Assembly: GCA_041392505.1 (NCBI GenBank)
Contig: JAWKLX010000040.1
Location: forward strand, 22,506 to 86,505
DNA: 64,000 bases
From: UBA6168 sp041392505
GTDB taxonomy: Bacteria > Bacteroidota > Bacteroidia > Chitinophagales > Saprospiraceae
Direction: 5' to 3'
Shown: positions 40,701-48,804 of the stretch, in pieces
How the letters are laid out: each line of letters opens with the position of its first letter
Position numbering within the stretch: the first letter of the stretch is position 1
The notes under the pieces: model-generated
Database searches by the model: none
Told to the model about the DNA's origin: nothing
What the model saw: the letters and a program-made list of their open reading frames with translations, nothing else
Position numbers and translations under genes: made by a program

Positions 40701-41283
40701 CATGTCCGGGCTGGATGGACTGGCGCATGTTGGCGGGACATTGACAATCTACTTCAACTCTTCGCTCACCACGCTGAACGGGCTGGAGGCGCTCAATGCT
40801 GTGGGTGGTGCGTTGTACATGTATTACAACTTCCAGTTGAGCGATTGCTGCGCCATTTCTGACCTGGTATCCGGTGGGGTAACAGGTGCAATGCTGGTCT
40901 TCTTCAATAAGGCAGGTTGTAACTCCGTAACTGAGATTATCACTACCTGTCCTACCAACAACCCTTTGATCGGCAACCCGAACAATAGCATTGGTACACA
41001 GGCAGCGACTGGAGCTACTTATAGCAAGGTTGGCGCAGCAGCAGCGGTTTCCGTTTACCCGAACCCAGTTCGGTCTGTGCTGACGGTCAACATTGCAGCT
41101 GAGTTGCTTTCGGGGACATTGCAAGTAACCGATGTAGCCGGCCGCACCCGTACCATTGTGGAACTGGTTGAAGGTCAGTCTAATTACAATTTGGATGTCA
41201 GCGAATTTGGAGTCGGCCTCTATTTCGTTACGGTAAAAACGGAAGGTGCAGAACCAGTTGTAAAACGATTCGTAGTAGAATAA
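37753..41283 (+). CDS. Giant T9SS adhesin, C-terminal segment (HYR, MopE-like, sorting domain)
   Basis: Open from 37753; the first usable start codon is GTG 37897, inside a SprB-like repeat, so no independent start is credible. Order from 37897 (1128 residues): Ig-like modules to about 210, four HYR-type repeats with TPP...TCP hinges (about 210-620), a second SprB-like repeat (about 670-750), MopE-type metal-binding repeats (DSDNDGYG, CDGLDNDCDG, DADGDGYR, CNGLDDNCNG; about 755-870), a receptor-L-like stretch (about 875-1010), and a type A T9SS sorting domain (VYPNPVRS...DVAGRTRTI...GLYFVTVK). A cell-surface adhesin or matrix protein is expected. Bases 38000-40500 are clearly richer in G and C than the 5' part. 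Confidence 0.8.
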   Translation, partial: SIAGANDGTATVIPLGGSCLHTYQWDAAAGNQTTQTATGLAPGLYSVTVTDAYGCPRACALTIYAGSVPCCPSSVSITANPSGDICLGTMGVQYNAVVTDGAATNTFAWCAFNNGTGSGTCFNGFSDNTAQDPTRNWTSSAGPKSVGVTVSQAGCPDITDLYVFNVVADPVAPIIVRNPDTDACVGSTLTVDVTPGSGGIGTCLAEYRYSTDNGVNWSAWGTAVPSFAAADNTNLVESRRNCDGAGCNSNVNQVSWTIAPDPVVTCPTAAVTLECGASLDPSVTGLPITPTTICCTNAPTVMIDDDSVPGNCLPSTETITRTFMVGYDCGYSTTCTQVITLEDNTPPLIVTCPDDQTIEWPTGFNTYLVGPNTPQDPSIDPSNYNNMVYSEACGSVTITYQDVLTGPNPGNCPNLWVVERTWTVTDQCNQSTQCVQTFTFTDTTPPTISCPADPAPIEWPAGFNTAAVGPNTPQDPSVAPAVYGTATASDNCGTPTVTYQDVLFGPVPGDCPNLWTLQRTWTATDACGLTATCVQVFTFTDTTPPVITTCPPAVAIEGCGLGDIAGNGHPPYSTVVAGTEAEFSGSGGVASDNCAIVAWNYMDVASGTCPATVTRTWTVTDACGLTATCTQVFTIDDTTPPLVTCQDISVSLGANGTYNLQPTEVLASASDNCGGAVTPVSVSPSIFDCQSFPNNTVTLTVEDACGNPGTCTANVYVAPFITNVIGVHTNETCAGANDGTITASATAGGGQVMYSVDGVNFQAVGSFNNLAPGLQTLTIKVFGVPATCVETLVFDIQPGGPLLVCYADSDNDGYGSSIAPPVTTCNCPAGYKTAAQLGGNTNNDCNDGNALINPGAAEICDGLDNDCDGIVPADEVDADGDGYRVCDNDCNDTNPAINPGAAEICNGLDDNCNGMVDEGLNGLTYNGNVYFSTQAQVDAWPPCYSVINGSVTIVGVGINNLGPLSNIVDITGGLTIQSTGLTSMSGLDGLAHVGGTLTIYFNSSLTTLNGLEALNAVGGALYMYYNFQLSDCCAISDLVSGGVTGAMLVFFNKAGCNSVTEIITTCPTNNPLIGNPNNSIGTQAATGATYSKVGAAAAVSVYPNPVRSVLTVNIAAELLSGTLQVTDVAGRTRTIVELVEGQSNYNLDVSEFGVGLYFVTVKTEGAEPVVKRFVVE

Positions 41284-41320
41284 AATAAAACGTTTCTGAA
41301 CGTATTCCCTGAAGTTCAAA

Positions 41321-41556
41321 TGAGAACTCTCCCGAACCTTGGATTTGCCAGGGTTCGGGATTTTTTTTTAGACTAAAACCCTTCCCAATCCTTTAACCGC
41401 TCAATCGTATGGCGGTATCCCATTTCCACAATTTCATCTGAGAACTCTCCCGAACCTTGGATTTGCCAGGGTTCGGGATTTTTTTTTAGACTAAAATCCT
41501 TCCCAATCTTTTAACCGTTCAATGGTATGGCGGTAGCCCATTTCCACAATTTCATC
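41321..41556. repeat. 118-bp tandem duplication over a terminator and gene end
   Basis: Copy 1 (41321-41438) and copy 2 (41439-41556) are head-to-tail with five mismatches. Each holds the terminator stem CCCGAACC...GGTTCGGG with a T9 run and, on the minus strand, the last 21 codons plus stop of the patatin-like gene. Copy 2 is the real gene end. All five differences are at third codon positions and silent, so copy 1 encodes exactly the same 21 residues. Confidence 0.92.
41331..41369 (+). terminator. Terminator of the adhesin gene (first of two copies)
   Basis: Stem CCCGAACCTTGG with CCAGGGTTCGGG around ATTTG, followed by nine T. It is repeated exactly at 41449-41487 as part of the 118-bp duplication. 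Confidence 0.88.
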
Positions 41557-43332
41557 GTATTTTTTCCATTCCATCAGGCCAAAACGGCTGAGGTCGGGAT
41601 TGAGGAAAATATCGGCTTGCAGGCGCATTTGGCGAGAGCGAAAATCGCTGTTTAATGTCGTCGCTTGAATGATAGTCGACATCAAGGAAGGGATGTTGTA
41701 TTTTAATTTCTTAGTGAATTTATCTTTAATAATTTGCCAGGTGGAGGGCATATAGGCCACGTTACATTCCGCTTGTTGGTCGAGGTCAAAGTCAACGGCA
41801 ATGATCCGACCGACCCCTAAATTTCCCATAATATCAATGGGCAGGTTATTAAAAATGCCGCCATCTATATGCAGGTCTCCCTCATGAATTACGGGAGGGA
41901 ATATGCCTGGTAGGGAAATGCTGGACCGGATTGATCTACGGAGGTTTCCATTAAAATGCGTACTAGAGGTGGTTCGGGTAAGATTGGTGGAAACACAGAA
42001 AAAATTAAGGTTGAGGTCAGCAATTTCATGGTCTTCAAATGCATGCAGTAGCATGTCATCTAGTTTTTTCCCTTTTAACAGAGAAATCAGGGGAAGTATA
42101 TTGTAATCTGACAATGGGGTAGGGTTGCTCATGAAATAGCCCCGGCATTTATCCTCAATTTTTTCAACGCTCCAACCCATAGCAATCAAGCCAGCAATGA
42201 TGGAACCAATGCTCGTCCCCCCAACCATGTCGATTGGGAATCCATAATCCATTAGCGCTTTATAAATGCCAATATGCGCCATACCCTTTGCGCCGCCTCC
42301 AGAAAGCACCAATCCGATGGCATGCCCGGTGAGGAATCGGGAAAGCCGCTCCATGTCTTTTTCTGATTGCTCCTTCATGTGATGGTGGGTCCTCACTTTT
42401 CGGACTTCCAACCATTTGCTTGTCCCTGAATAAATGTCCTTGCCATTATTGGGGTGTAGCAAGATCAAAGTTTTGGCAGCGGTCGTTATTTTATAAAAAG
42501 AATCCAACAACGCTTGCTCAATGGGGCTGGCCGAAGGCGAACCGTCCTCGTGCCCAATCAAAAGGATTTCGTCAGCCTGCCGCAGACAGCGCTTGGTCCA
42601 TTCGGTAGGGGTGTATTCTGCTTGGTAGATCACATAGTCGTTGAGGGCTTCTTGTTCGTCCAACCAAGACGAAAGCCGATGGTAATTGCTCATGTCTTCG
42701 GGTGAGGCATGTGCGATTTCAGGCTCATCCAACAACCGCCCAACTTTGGTGGCAGATAACCTTCTTGCTTTGCCGTAGCGGTTCATTTTATCAGAAAGCC
42801 TACTAGCAAAATCAGCAATATCGACTTGGTGGCAAATGGGTACGAGCGCTACATTGACCACTTTATAAGAATTTCGTTCGGTGGTATTGCGCTGTTTGAG
42901 CCGCTCAATGATGAGCCGGGTAATGTTCATGACCATCGTTGGGTAACGGGTGATCATTTCCTCAAACGCCTCTTTTGAAATCTCGACCAAAACGCTGTCC
43001 CGCACGGCTAAAATGCTGGCGGACCGTTTTTCTCCAGTAAAAATGGCCATTTCCCCGACTGTCTCACCCCGCGTGATTTCGCCGATCATTTTCTGTGTGC
43101 CGTCCTTTAAATCCATGACTACTTGCAACCTGCCACTTATGAGAATAAATAAGCTGTTGGCCTCATCTCCCTGCTGGAATAAGTGCTGGTTACCCGGCAG
43201 GACCTTCCACCTCAAATAACTTAAAATGGTATCAAACGTATGGTCATCCATTTCGCCAAAAAGCTGGGGAAGGATATTTCGCAGACGTTTGAGCCGTAAA
43301 TCCTGACGTGTTTGGTCAAGCAAAATTTGCAT
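41491..43332 (-). CDS. Patatin-like phospholipase with N-terminal cyclic-nucleotide-binding domain
   Basis: 613 residues. Residues about 20-140 are a cNMP-binding domain (LFQQGDEANSLFILISGRLQVV, GETVGEMAIFTGEKRSAS), then a linker domain, then a patatin domain: oxyanion GGGAKGMAH (about 344), nucleophile GGTSIGS (GxSxG, Ser about 376) and the dyad Asp in DGGIFNNLP (about 491). The architecture is that of neuropathy-target-esterase-like bacterial lysophospholipases. In the cNMP motif the residues around GETVGEMA keep the Glu that binds ribose, but the usual Arg position is RSAS, so binding is plausible. It would be cytoplasmic or membrane-associated, acting on phospholipid acyl esters. Confidence 0.88.
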   Translation of the reverse strand: MQILLDQTRQDLRLKRLRNILPQLFGEMDDHTFDTILSYLRWKVLPGNQHLFQQGDEANSLFILISGRLQVVMDLKDGTQKMIGEITRGETVGEMAIFTGEKRSASILAVRDSVLVEISKEAFEEMITRYPTMVMNITRLIIERLKQRNTTERNSYKVVNVALVPICHQVDIADFASRLSDKMNRYGKARRLSATKVGRLLDEPEIAHASPEDMSNYHRLSSWLDEQEALNDYVIYQAEYTPTEWTKRCLRQADEILLIGHEDGSPSASPIEQALLDSFYKITTAAKTLILLHPNNGKDIYSGTSKWLEVRKVRTHHHMKEQSEKDMERLSRFLTGHAIGLVLSGGGAKGMAHIGIYKALMDYGFPIDMVGGTSIGSIIAGLIAMGWSVEKIEDKCRGYFMSNPTPLSDYNILPLISLLKGKKLDDMLLHAFEDHEIADLNLNFFCVSTNLTRTTSSTHFNGNLRRSIRSSISLPGIFPPVIHEGDLHIDGGIFNNLPIDIMGNLGVGRIIAVDFDLDQQAECNVAYMPSTWQIIKDKFTKKLKYNIPSLMSTIIQATTLNSDFRSRQMRLQADIFLNPDLSRFGLMEWKKYDEIVEMGYRHTIERLKDWEGF

Positions 43333-43605
43333 CGCATTAAAAGATTAAAATTAGCATGAAAAATATTTCTGCCTTTCAGCAGTCATCGGGTAGGTGGAGA
43401 AATTGAAGTAAAACAAAGCGAATAAGACGTGGGTAAAGGTATGGAATGAGGGGGACTAAAATGAAAATTAAAATGAAAATTAAAAAATGGCCAATTCTTG
43501 TTTCGCTCGGAATTTTAAGGGAAATGAATTTGGACTGGTTGACTGCTAATTTAATAGGAGTAAATTCAGGCCGGGTATTTTTCATTTTTATTTTAACGAG
43601 CCTCT

Positions 43606-43613
43606 TACCTTTG
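43606..43613 (+). promoter_or_regulatory. Bacteroidota -7 element TACCTTTG abutting a start codon
   Basis: TACCTTTG (TAnnTTTG consensus) is followed by GTGC and the ATG at 43618, exactly the arrangement at 17475-17489. No good -33 TTTG lies at 19-21 bp. If used, the mRNA would be leaderless. Confidence 0.5.
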
Positions 43614-43617
43614 GTGC

Positions 43618-44544
43618 ATGAAAAATTTGCTGCCCAGTAAATTTAAGGATATCAAAGTGCCAGCATTGCTGAAAGATGCCCTGAAGCGTCAGGAAAAATT
43701 GCTGCCCGATTCGGTGCCAAAAGCAGCGGCCCAATTGCCATTGCCGGGCACGCCATTTGAACACTATCGGAGAAATAAACTCATTCAGTTGTTAGACTTT
43801 AACCGCTACGTTGGCGGCCGGTCAGTGCTGGAAGTCGGGTGTGGAATCGGTGATTTGTTGAAAGAGATGAGCAAATATGGGCCGAAGGAATTGTACGGGG
43901 TGGATGGTTCTAAGGAGGCACTCGATTTTGCCAAACAGTACCTTGAGGGGATTGATGTTGACCTTACGTTGGCCGATGCCCGTCGGCTGCCATTTCCCGA
44001 CAAGTCGTTTGATGTGGTCATGGTCATGTTCGAACTCCAACATATTCCAGATGAAAAATCGGTTCAGCGAGTCGTCAATGAAGCCACAAGAGTGGCCCGG
44101 CAGTGGGTTATTTTGGTAGAAGAAACGGCCCCTAATGCGTATGTGTTGGGAAACGTCATCCGCCGTCCGATCAGCTATTATAAAGAGGCATTTAAAAAAG
44201 CGAACGAAAAGACGGAAGTGCTCCGTGATAGTAAAGACCGGATCTACCATTTGCGTAAAAGTGATTACCTGCACGTGAATGCCAGCCGATATATTTTCAC
44301 GGGCACTAGCAATCCTTGGCACTGGATCAGATGGGTCTTCAGCCCGTTGTTGTATTTGATGGGGTTTCCCTCCTCCTATATGCAATTGCCCACATCCTCG
44401 GCTGATTTGCCCAATTCCAAAATAGCCATGACTTTGCAGAAATGGTCGCTTCCTTTTACGGAGAGCTTGGATAATATTTATCGGGCCAATGACGGGATTA
44501 CGGTGATGTGGTTTGAGCGGGAGCGGTTGTTCCGGCGGGGGTGA
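43618..44544 (+). CDS. Class I SAM-dependent methyltransferase
   Basis: 308 residues. Motif I VLEVGCGIGDL is near residue 66, motif II YGVDGSKEALDFA near 90, and DARRLPFPDKSFDVVMVMFELQHIPD gives motifs III and IV of a Rossmann methyltransferase of the UbiE/Methyltransf_11 type. The C-terminal 100 residues (RYIFTGTSNPWHWIRWVFSPLLYLMGFP) have a hydrophobic patch that may bind lipid or membrane. The acceptor is unknown. Single gene, divergent from the patatin-like gene and apparently with its own promoter. Confidence 0.8.
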   Translation: MKNLLPSKFKDIKVPALLKDALKRQEKLLPDSVPKAAAQLPLPGTPFEHYRRNKLIQLLDFNRYVGGRSVLEVGCGIGDLLKEMSKYGPKELYGVDGSKEALDFAKQYLEGIDVDLTLADARRLPFPDKSFDVVMVMFELQHIPDEKSVQRVVNEATRVARQWVILVEETAPNAYVLGNVIRRPISYYKEAFKKANEKTEVLRDSKDRIYHLRKSDYLHVNASRYIFTGTSNPWHWIRWVFSPLLYLMGFPSSYMQLPTSSADLPNSKIAMTLQKWSLPFTESLDNIYRANDGITVMWFERERLFRRG

Positions 44545-44704
44545 GTGATTTTGCGAACGATCTGGGTCTCAGACCTCCAAGTCCTAATTTTTTAATACGT
44601 CAAAACAACACAACGAACCCATTACGCAGTCAATTTATTTACATTAAAACAGCTCAAAAACTTTCCCTACATTAGCCGCTGATTCAACAAAATGATGAAC
44701 CGAC

Positions 44705-47278
44705 ATGTGGCCTTTTTCCTTACTGATACTACTCGCTGCCTTTTGGTGGAACCCGTCCATTTCACAAGAAATATCACTGGATTATTACTTGCCCAAAACT
44801 TTTTATGATCCTTCCATCCCGACCCCTTCATCCGTATTTGGCCATGAAGTAGGGGAGTGGCACCTGAGCCACGACAAGCTGTTGATGTATTATGAAAAAC
44901 TGACGGCTGCTTCGGATAAAATCACCTGGTTTGAGTATGGTCGGTCGCATGAAAACAGGCCGTTAATTTACTTGGTAATCACGTCAGCGGAAAACCAGCG
45001 AAACCTGCAAACGATTCAAAATCAACATCTTGCATTGTGTGACCCGGGCCAATCCAGTAAATTAAAAATAGAAGACATGCCGCTAGTGCTGTACCAGGGG
45101 TTCAGCATTCATGGCAATGAACCAAGCGGGGCCAATGCGGCGTCGTTGGTAGCCTACCATTTGGCGGCAGCCCAAAATGATGATGTAAATGAGCTATTGG
45201 ATAAAACGGTTATCTTGTTTGATCCTTGCTTTAACCCGGATGGTTTCCACCGTTTCTCCACCTGGGCCAATATGCACAAAAACGTCCATTTGACTGCCGA
45301 CAACGCCGATCGGGAATACGATGAGGTATGGCCAGGTGGCCGTACCAACCATTACTGGTTCGATCTGAACCGGGACTGGTTGCCGGGACAACAACCGGAG
45401 AGCAGAGGCCGCATCGCCAATTTCCAAAACTGGCGGCCCAACATCCTGACCGATCACCACGAAATGGGTACTAACGCTACCTTCTTTTTCATGCCCGGCA
45501 TCCAGAGCCGCATCAACCCGGTGACGCCGAAAATGAACCAGGAACTGACTTTCAAAATAGGTGAGTACCATGCCAAGGCGCTGGACGAAATCGGATCGCT
45601 TTATTATACCGAAGAGAGCTACGATGATTTTTATTATGGGAAAGGTTCGACCTACCCAGATGCACAGGGGTGTATCGGGATTTTGTTTGAGCAGGCCAGT
45701 AGCAGGGGGCATTTACAGGAGACCGAAAATGGGGAGCTGACTTTTCCTTTTACCATTAGAAACCAAGTGCGCACGGCTCTTTCCACGCAAGCTGCTGCAG
45801 TCGGGTTACGTGCCGATTTGCTGACCTTTCAACGTGATTTTTACAAAAATGCGATGGACGAGGCTCGGCAGGACAACCGCAAAGCGTTCATCGTTGGGGA
45901 AAAATATGATGCTGCTCGATTGGCAAAATTTACCGAAATGATGCATCGCCAAAAAGTGGAAATGTATGAGGTGTCCGATGATGTGACTGTAAATGGGGTA
46001 GATTTTGAAAAAGGAAAATCAATCATCATTCCATTGGAGCAGCCGCAGTACAAATTGATTCTGGGCATGTTCCAGCGGATGACAACATTCACTGATAGCA
46101 TCTTTTATGATGTGAGTGCCTGGACATTGCCGTTGGCTTTTAATTTGGAATATGCAGAAATGGGCGGTGCTTTTTCCAAGAAAATTTTAGGTGAAAAAAT
46201 CTCAGAAGCACAGGTGCCCGCAGGAAAAGTTATCGGTCAGGCTAACGACTATGCTTTTGCCTTTAACTGGGACGGCTACTATGCTCCGGCAGCGCTTTAT
46301 CATTTGCAAAAAAATGGCATAATCACCAAGGTCGCCTCCAAACCTTTTTTAGGAAAAACGGCCAGAGGAGAACGTCCGTTCAACTACGGAGCCATCGTCG
46401 TCCCAGCCCAAATCCAGCAGAAAGAACCCGCAGAATTGTATGCTATTTTGCAAAAAGCCGCAGAACTTGGAGCAGTGGAAATACACGGGCTAACCTCGGG
46501 TCTGACATCTGCTGGGATTGATCTCGGCAGCCGAAATATGGAAGTCTTGAAGCTGCCCAAAGTCATGTTGCTGGTAGGCGAGGGCGTCAATAGCTACGAT
46601 GCTGGCGAAATCTGGCATTTGCTGGACACCCGTTATAACCTGCCAGTAACGAAGGTGGATGTTAACAATATTTCAAATTCAACACTCGACCGATTCAATG
46701 TTATCATCATGCCCAGCGGCAATTATGGTAGCTTGGACACGGAGATGATGCGCAATTGGATTCGGGAGGGAGGTGTTTTGATTGCTTGTGAAAATGCCGT
46801 CAATTGGGTCGAAGGTAGAAAATTGGCCAATTTAAAATTCAAACCCAATCCAGTTGATAAACGGATAAAAGGACGCGGGGCATACATCAATTCTCAGAAC
46901 GATCAGGCCGCGCTGAATCTGTCCGGGGCCATCTTCGAAGCAGAACTCGACCTGACCCATCCGATTGCGTACGGTTATCGACGGGACAAGCTGCCTGTTT
47001 TCCGTAGTTCCAACAAATTTATCGAACCTGTGGAAAATGCCTACGCCATGCCGCTGGCCTATTCCAATAAGCCATTAATGGCTGGTTATATGCACAGAAA
47101 TTTTGTCCAGACCGCTCCCAATAGTGCAGGCATTATCGTCGGTGGGCAAGGGAGAGGAAAAGTGATTTTGATCCAAGACAATGTGAATTTCCGGGCATTC
47201 TGGTATGGCACGAGCAAGTTGTTGGCCAACGCTATCTTTTTCGGCCACACCATTTCTGCCCAGACGTTGGAAAGATGA
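44705..47278 (+). CDS. M14-family zinc carboxypeptidase, exported
   Basis: 857 residues with a signal peptide (FSLLILLAAFWWNPSIS). In the peptidase domain, HGNEPSG (His and Glu near 135-138) is the HxxE zinc motif, TDHHEMG near 252 carries the third zinc ligand, and FEQASSRGH near 329 holds the catalytic Glu. After about residue 600, VGEGVNSYDAGEIWHLLD...NVIIMPSGNYGSL is a class I glutamine-amidotransferase-like module, as in other large Bacteroidota M14 proteins. It likely trims peptides in the periplasm or outside the cell. No T9SS domain is seen. Followed by word array L4. Confidence 0.87.
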   Translation: MWPFSLLILLAAFWWNPSISQEISLDYYLPKTFYDPSIPTPSSVFGHEVGEWHLSHDKLLMYYEKLTAASDKITWFEYGRSHENRPLIYLVITSAENQRNLQTIQNQHLALCDPGQSSKLKIEDMPLVLYQGFSIHGNEPSGANAASLVAYHLAAAQNDDVNELLDKTVILFDPCFNPDGFHRFSTWANMHKNVHLTADNADREYDEVWPGGRTNHYWFDLNRDWLPGQQPESRGRIANFQNWRPNILTDHHEMGTNATFFFMPGIQSRINPVTPKMNQELTFKIGEYHAKALDEIGSLYYTEESYDDFYYGKGSTYPDAQGCIGILFEQASSRGHLQETENGELTFPFTIRNQVRTALSTQAAAVGLRADLLTFQRDFYKNAMDEARQDNRKAFIVGEKYDAARLAKFTEMMHRQKVEMYEVSDDVTVNGVDFEKGKSIIIPLEQPQYKLILGMFQRMTTFTDSIFYDVSAWTLPLAFNLEYAEMGGAFSKKILGEKISEAQVPAGKVIGQANDYAFAFNWDGYYAPAALYHLQKNGIITKVASKPFLGKTARGERPFNYGAIVVPAQIQQKEPAELYAILQKAAELGAVEIHGLTSGLTSAGIDLGSRNMEVLKLPKVMLLVGEGVNSYDAGEIWHLLDTRYNLPVTKVDVNNISNSTLDRFNVIIMPSGNYGSLDTEMMRNWIREGGVLIACENAVNWVEGRKLANLKFKPNPVDKRIKGRGAYINSQNDQAALNLSGAIFEAELDLTHPIAYGYRRDKLPVFRSSNKFIEPVENAYAMPLAYSNKPLMAGYMHRNFVQTAPNSAGIIVGGQGRGKVILIQDNVNFRAFWYGTSKLLANAIFFGHTISAQTLER

Positions 47279-47279
47279 A

Positions 47280-47368
47280 TTGTTTCATAGTTCCATTGTT
47301 GCATTGTTTCATTGAAAACCATGAATCAATGGAACAGTGAAACCATGAATCAATGAAACCATGAATAT
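47280..47368. repeat. Octamer-word inverted repeat (locus L4)
   Basis: Eleven words in 8-nt phase: TTGTTTCA, TAGTTCCA, TTGTTGCA, TTGTTTCA, then (after a 9-nt junction) ATGAATCA, ATGGAACA, GTGAAACC, ATGAATCA, ATGAAACC, ATGAATAT. The second half is the imperfect complement of the first. It begins 2 nt after the peptidase stop codon. Confidence 0.9.
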
Positions 47369-47470
47369 TCAAATTAACTTATACTAATTGTATGATAGCG
47401 TAAGCAGTTGATTAGATAGCTTTTTGAAATGAGGGATAGGCCTTATTTGAAAAAAAAAGATTTGAAAGGG

Positions 47471-47501
47471 GTTGTTTATCTGCAACAGCCTTCTATCTTT
47501 G
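47471..47501 (+). promoter_or_regulatory. Promoter with TATCTTTG -7 box
   Basis: TATCTTTG (47494-47501) fits TAnnTTTG exactly, with GTTG (47471-47474) 19 bp upstream as -33 box. Initiation near 47508 leaves about 27 nt of leader before the ATG at 47535 and rules out the TTG at 47472 as a start codon. Confidence 0.65.
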
Positions 47502-47534
47502 GCGCTGCATTACCACAAACCAGTACCACTGTTA

Positions 47535-47837
47535 ATGAACACAAAGAAACACCTTCCCCTGAACGGCACTCAGGTGGAACGAGCCACACAGATTTTCCGT
47601 GCGTATAAGCACCCCTATCGTTATGAAATCATCAACTTGCTTTTAGGTCATGGAGAATTGACCGAAGCAGAGTTGACTTCTTACCTCAATAAGGACGAGT
47701 CCTACGTTGCAGAACAATTGGGCATCCTCACCGCCACGGGGCTGGTGTTGACCGGATATTCTGAAAAAGGATCTGTATTTTACGCAAATGAGGAAATACT
47801 GATTCGGATGCGGGACAGCGTGCGGAATTTGGCCTAA
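47535..47837 (+). CDS. ArsR-like winged-helix regulator
   Basis: 100 residues from the ATG at 47535 (MNTKKHLPLNGTQVERATQIF); an upstream TTG at 47472 overlaps the promoter and is rejected. AYKHPYRYEIINLLLGHGELTEAELTSYL followed by ESYVAEQLGILTATGLVLTGYSEKGSVFYAN has the ArsR helix order and wing, with the second helix pair (DESYVAEQLGIL) as recognition helix, but it lacks metal-binding Cys or His. It resembles the regulator at 17487 in layout (HP-R-IINLL). The target is not evident; the gene is single and has its own promoter and terminator. Confidence 0.68.
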   Translation: MNTKKHLPLNGTQVERATQIFRAYKHPYRYEIINLLLGHGELTEAELTSYLNKDESYVAEQLGILTATGLVLTGYSEKGSVFYANEEILIRMRDSVRNLA

Positions 47838-47857
47838 ATAAAAATAGGCTGTGTGAG

Positions 47858-47906
47858 AAAATGACATCTATAAGGAAACATTCCCTATAGATGTCATTTT
47901 TTTGTA
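47858..47906. terminator. Bidirectional terminator
   Basis: AAAATGACATCTATA (47858-47872) pairs with TATAGATGTCATTTT (47886-47900), followed by TTTG. It serves the convergent regulator and FabG genes. Confidence 0.88.
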
Positions 47907-47945
47907 GTAGGGTTTAAGGTTTTTTTGAAAATCTAACCCCCGAAA

Positions 47946-48695
47946 TCAACAGTTCAAAGCCCCGCAAACGCTCAACGTTTGTCCAGAAACATAAGTGGAA
48001 AGCGAAGAGCCAAGGAAAACGCAGGCGTCTGCCACTTCTTCCCCTTTTCCAAACCGCTTCAACGGAATATTGGCCAAATAGCCGCTTTTCACCTTTTCAT
48101 CCAAACTGTCGGTCATTTCCGTTTCGATAAATCCAGGGGCAATGGCGTTGCAGCGGATGCCCCGTGAACCGATCTCCTTGGCGATGGATTTGGTGAAACC
48201 AAAAACCCCTGCTTTTGAAGCTGCGTAATTGGCCTGCCCAGCATTGCCAGTCATCCCTACAATCGAACTGATATTAATGATCGAACCACTGCGAGCCCGC
48301 ATCATCGGCTTGATGACGTGTTTGGTGAGATTGAAAAGGGATTTCAAATTGGTGTTGATTACCTGATCCCATTGCTCTTCCGTCATGCGGAGCATCAAGT
48401 TGTCCCGTGTGATGCCAGCGTTATTGACGAGGACGTCGATTTGCCCAAAATCTGCAACGACTTGATTGACCAGCTCCTCTGCTTGTCCATAATTGCTGGC
48501 ATCCGACCGATAAGCTTTAACTGATACGCCGTGGTTCGAAGCCGTCTCGGCGGCAAGTGCGTTGGCCTTTTCCTCCGATGATAAATAAGTGAAGGCAACA
48601 TTTGCCCCTTCTTGGGCGAAGCGTTGTACGATAGCTGCCCCAATACCGCGAGATCCGCCAGTGATCAAAGCTGTTTTTCCTTGTAGTAAGCTCAT
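47946..48695 (-). CDS. fabG: 3-oxoacyl-[acyl-carrier-protein] reductase FabG
   Basis: 249 residues, close to E. coli FabG. Cofactor motif TGGSRGIG (12-19), NNAG at 91-94, catalytic Ser143 or Ser144, Tyr157 and Lys161 (YAASK), and the FabG-specific NITRDNLMLRM-like segment ITRDNLMLRM. The end (SGQTLSVCGALNC) has Cys where most have DGG, which is unusual but not catalytic. It reduces 3-oxoacyl-ACP with NADPH in fatty-acid elongation. This copy is more typical of the housekeeping enzyme than the one at 6696. It is single, without fab neighbours. Confidence 0.88.
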   Translation of the reverse strand: MSLLQGKTALITGGSRGIGAAIVQRFAQEGANVAFTYLSSEEKANALAAETASNHGVSVKAYRSDASNYGQAEELVNQVVADFGQIDVLVNNAGITRDNLMLRMTEEQWDQVINTNLKSLFNLTKHVIKPMMRARSGSIINISSIVGMTGNAGQANYAASKAGVFGFTKSIAKEIGSRGIRCNAIAPGFIETEMTDSLDEKVKSGYLANIPLKRFGKGEEVADACVFLGSSLSTYVSGQTLSVCGALNC

Positions 48696-48804
48696 GTTTT
48701 TGCTTTTAGCTGTTGGCTATTAAATGGTAGTCTACCACCAATTAAGTTATGCCAAGATAAATTTTCATTTGTCGCGGCGAAGTTAATCAACTCACTTAAT
48801 TCAC

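Noticed and set aside
43822..44385. Minus-strand frame of 187 codons within the methyltransferase gene
   Set aside because: The plus strand encodes a complete SAM methyltransferase; the antisense product has no motif and no promoter.
45194..45712. Minus-strand frame of 172 codons within the M14 peptidase gene
   Set aside because: It covers the zinc-ligand region of the peptidase in antisense; no independent support.
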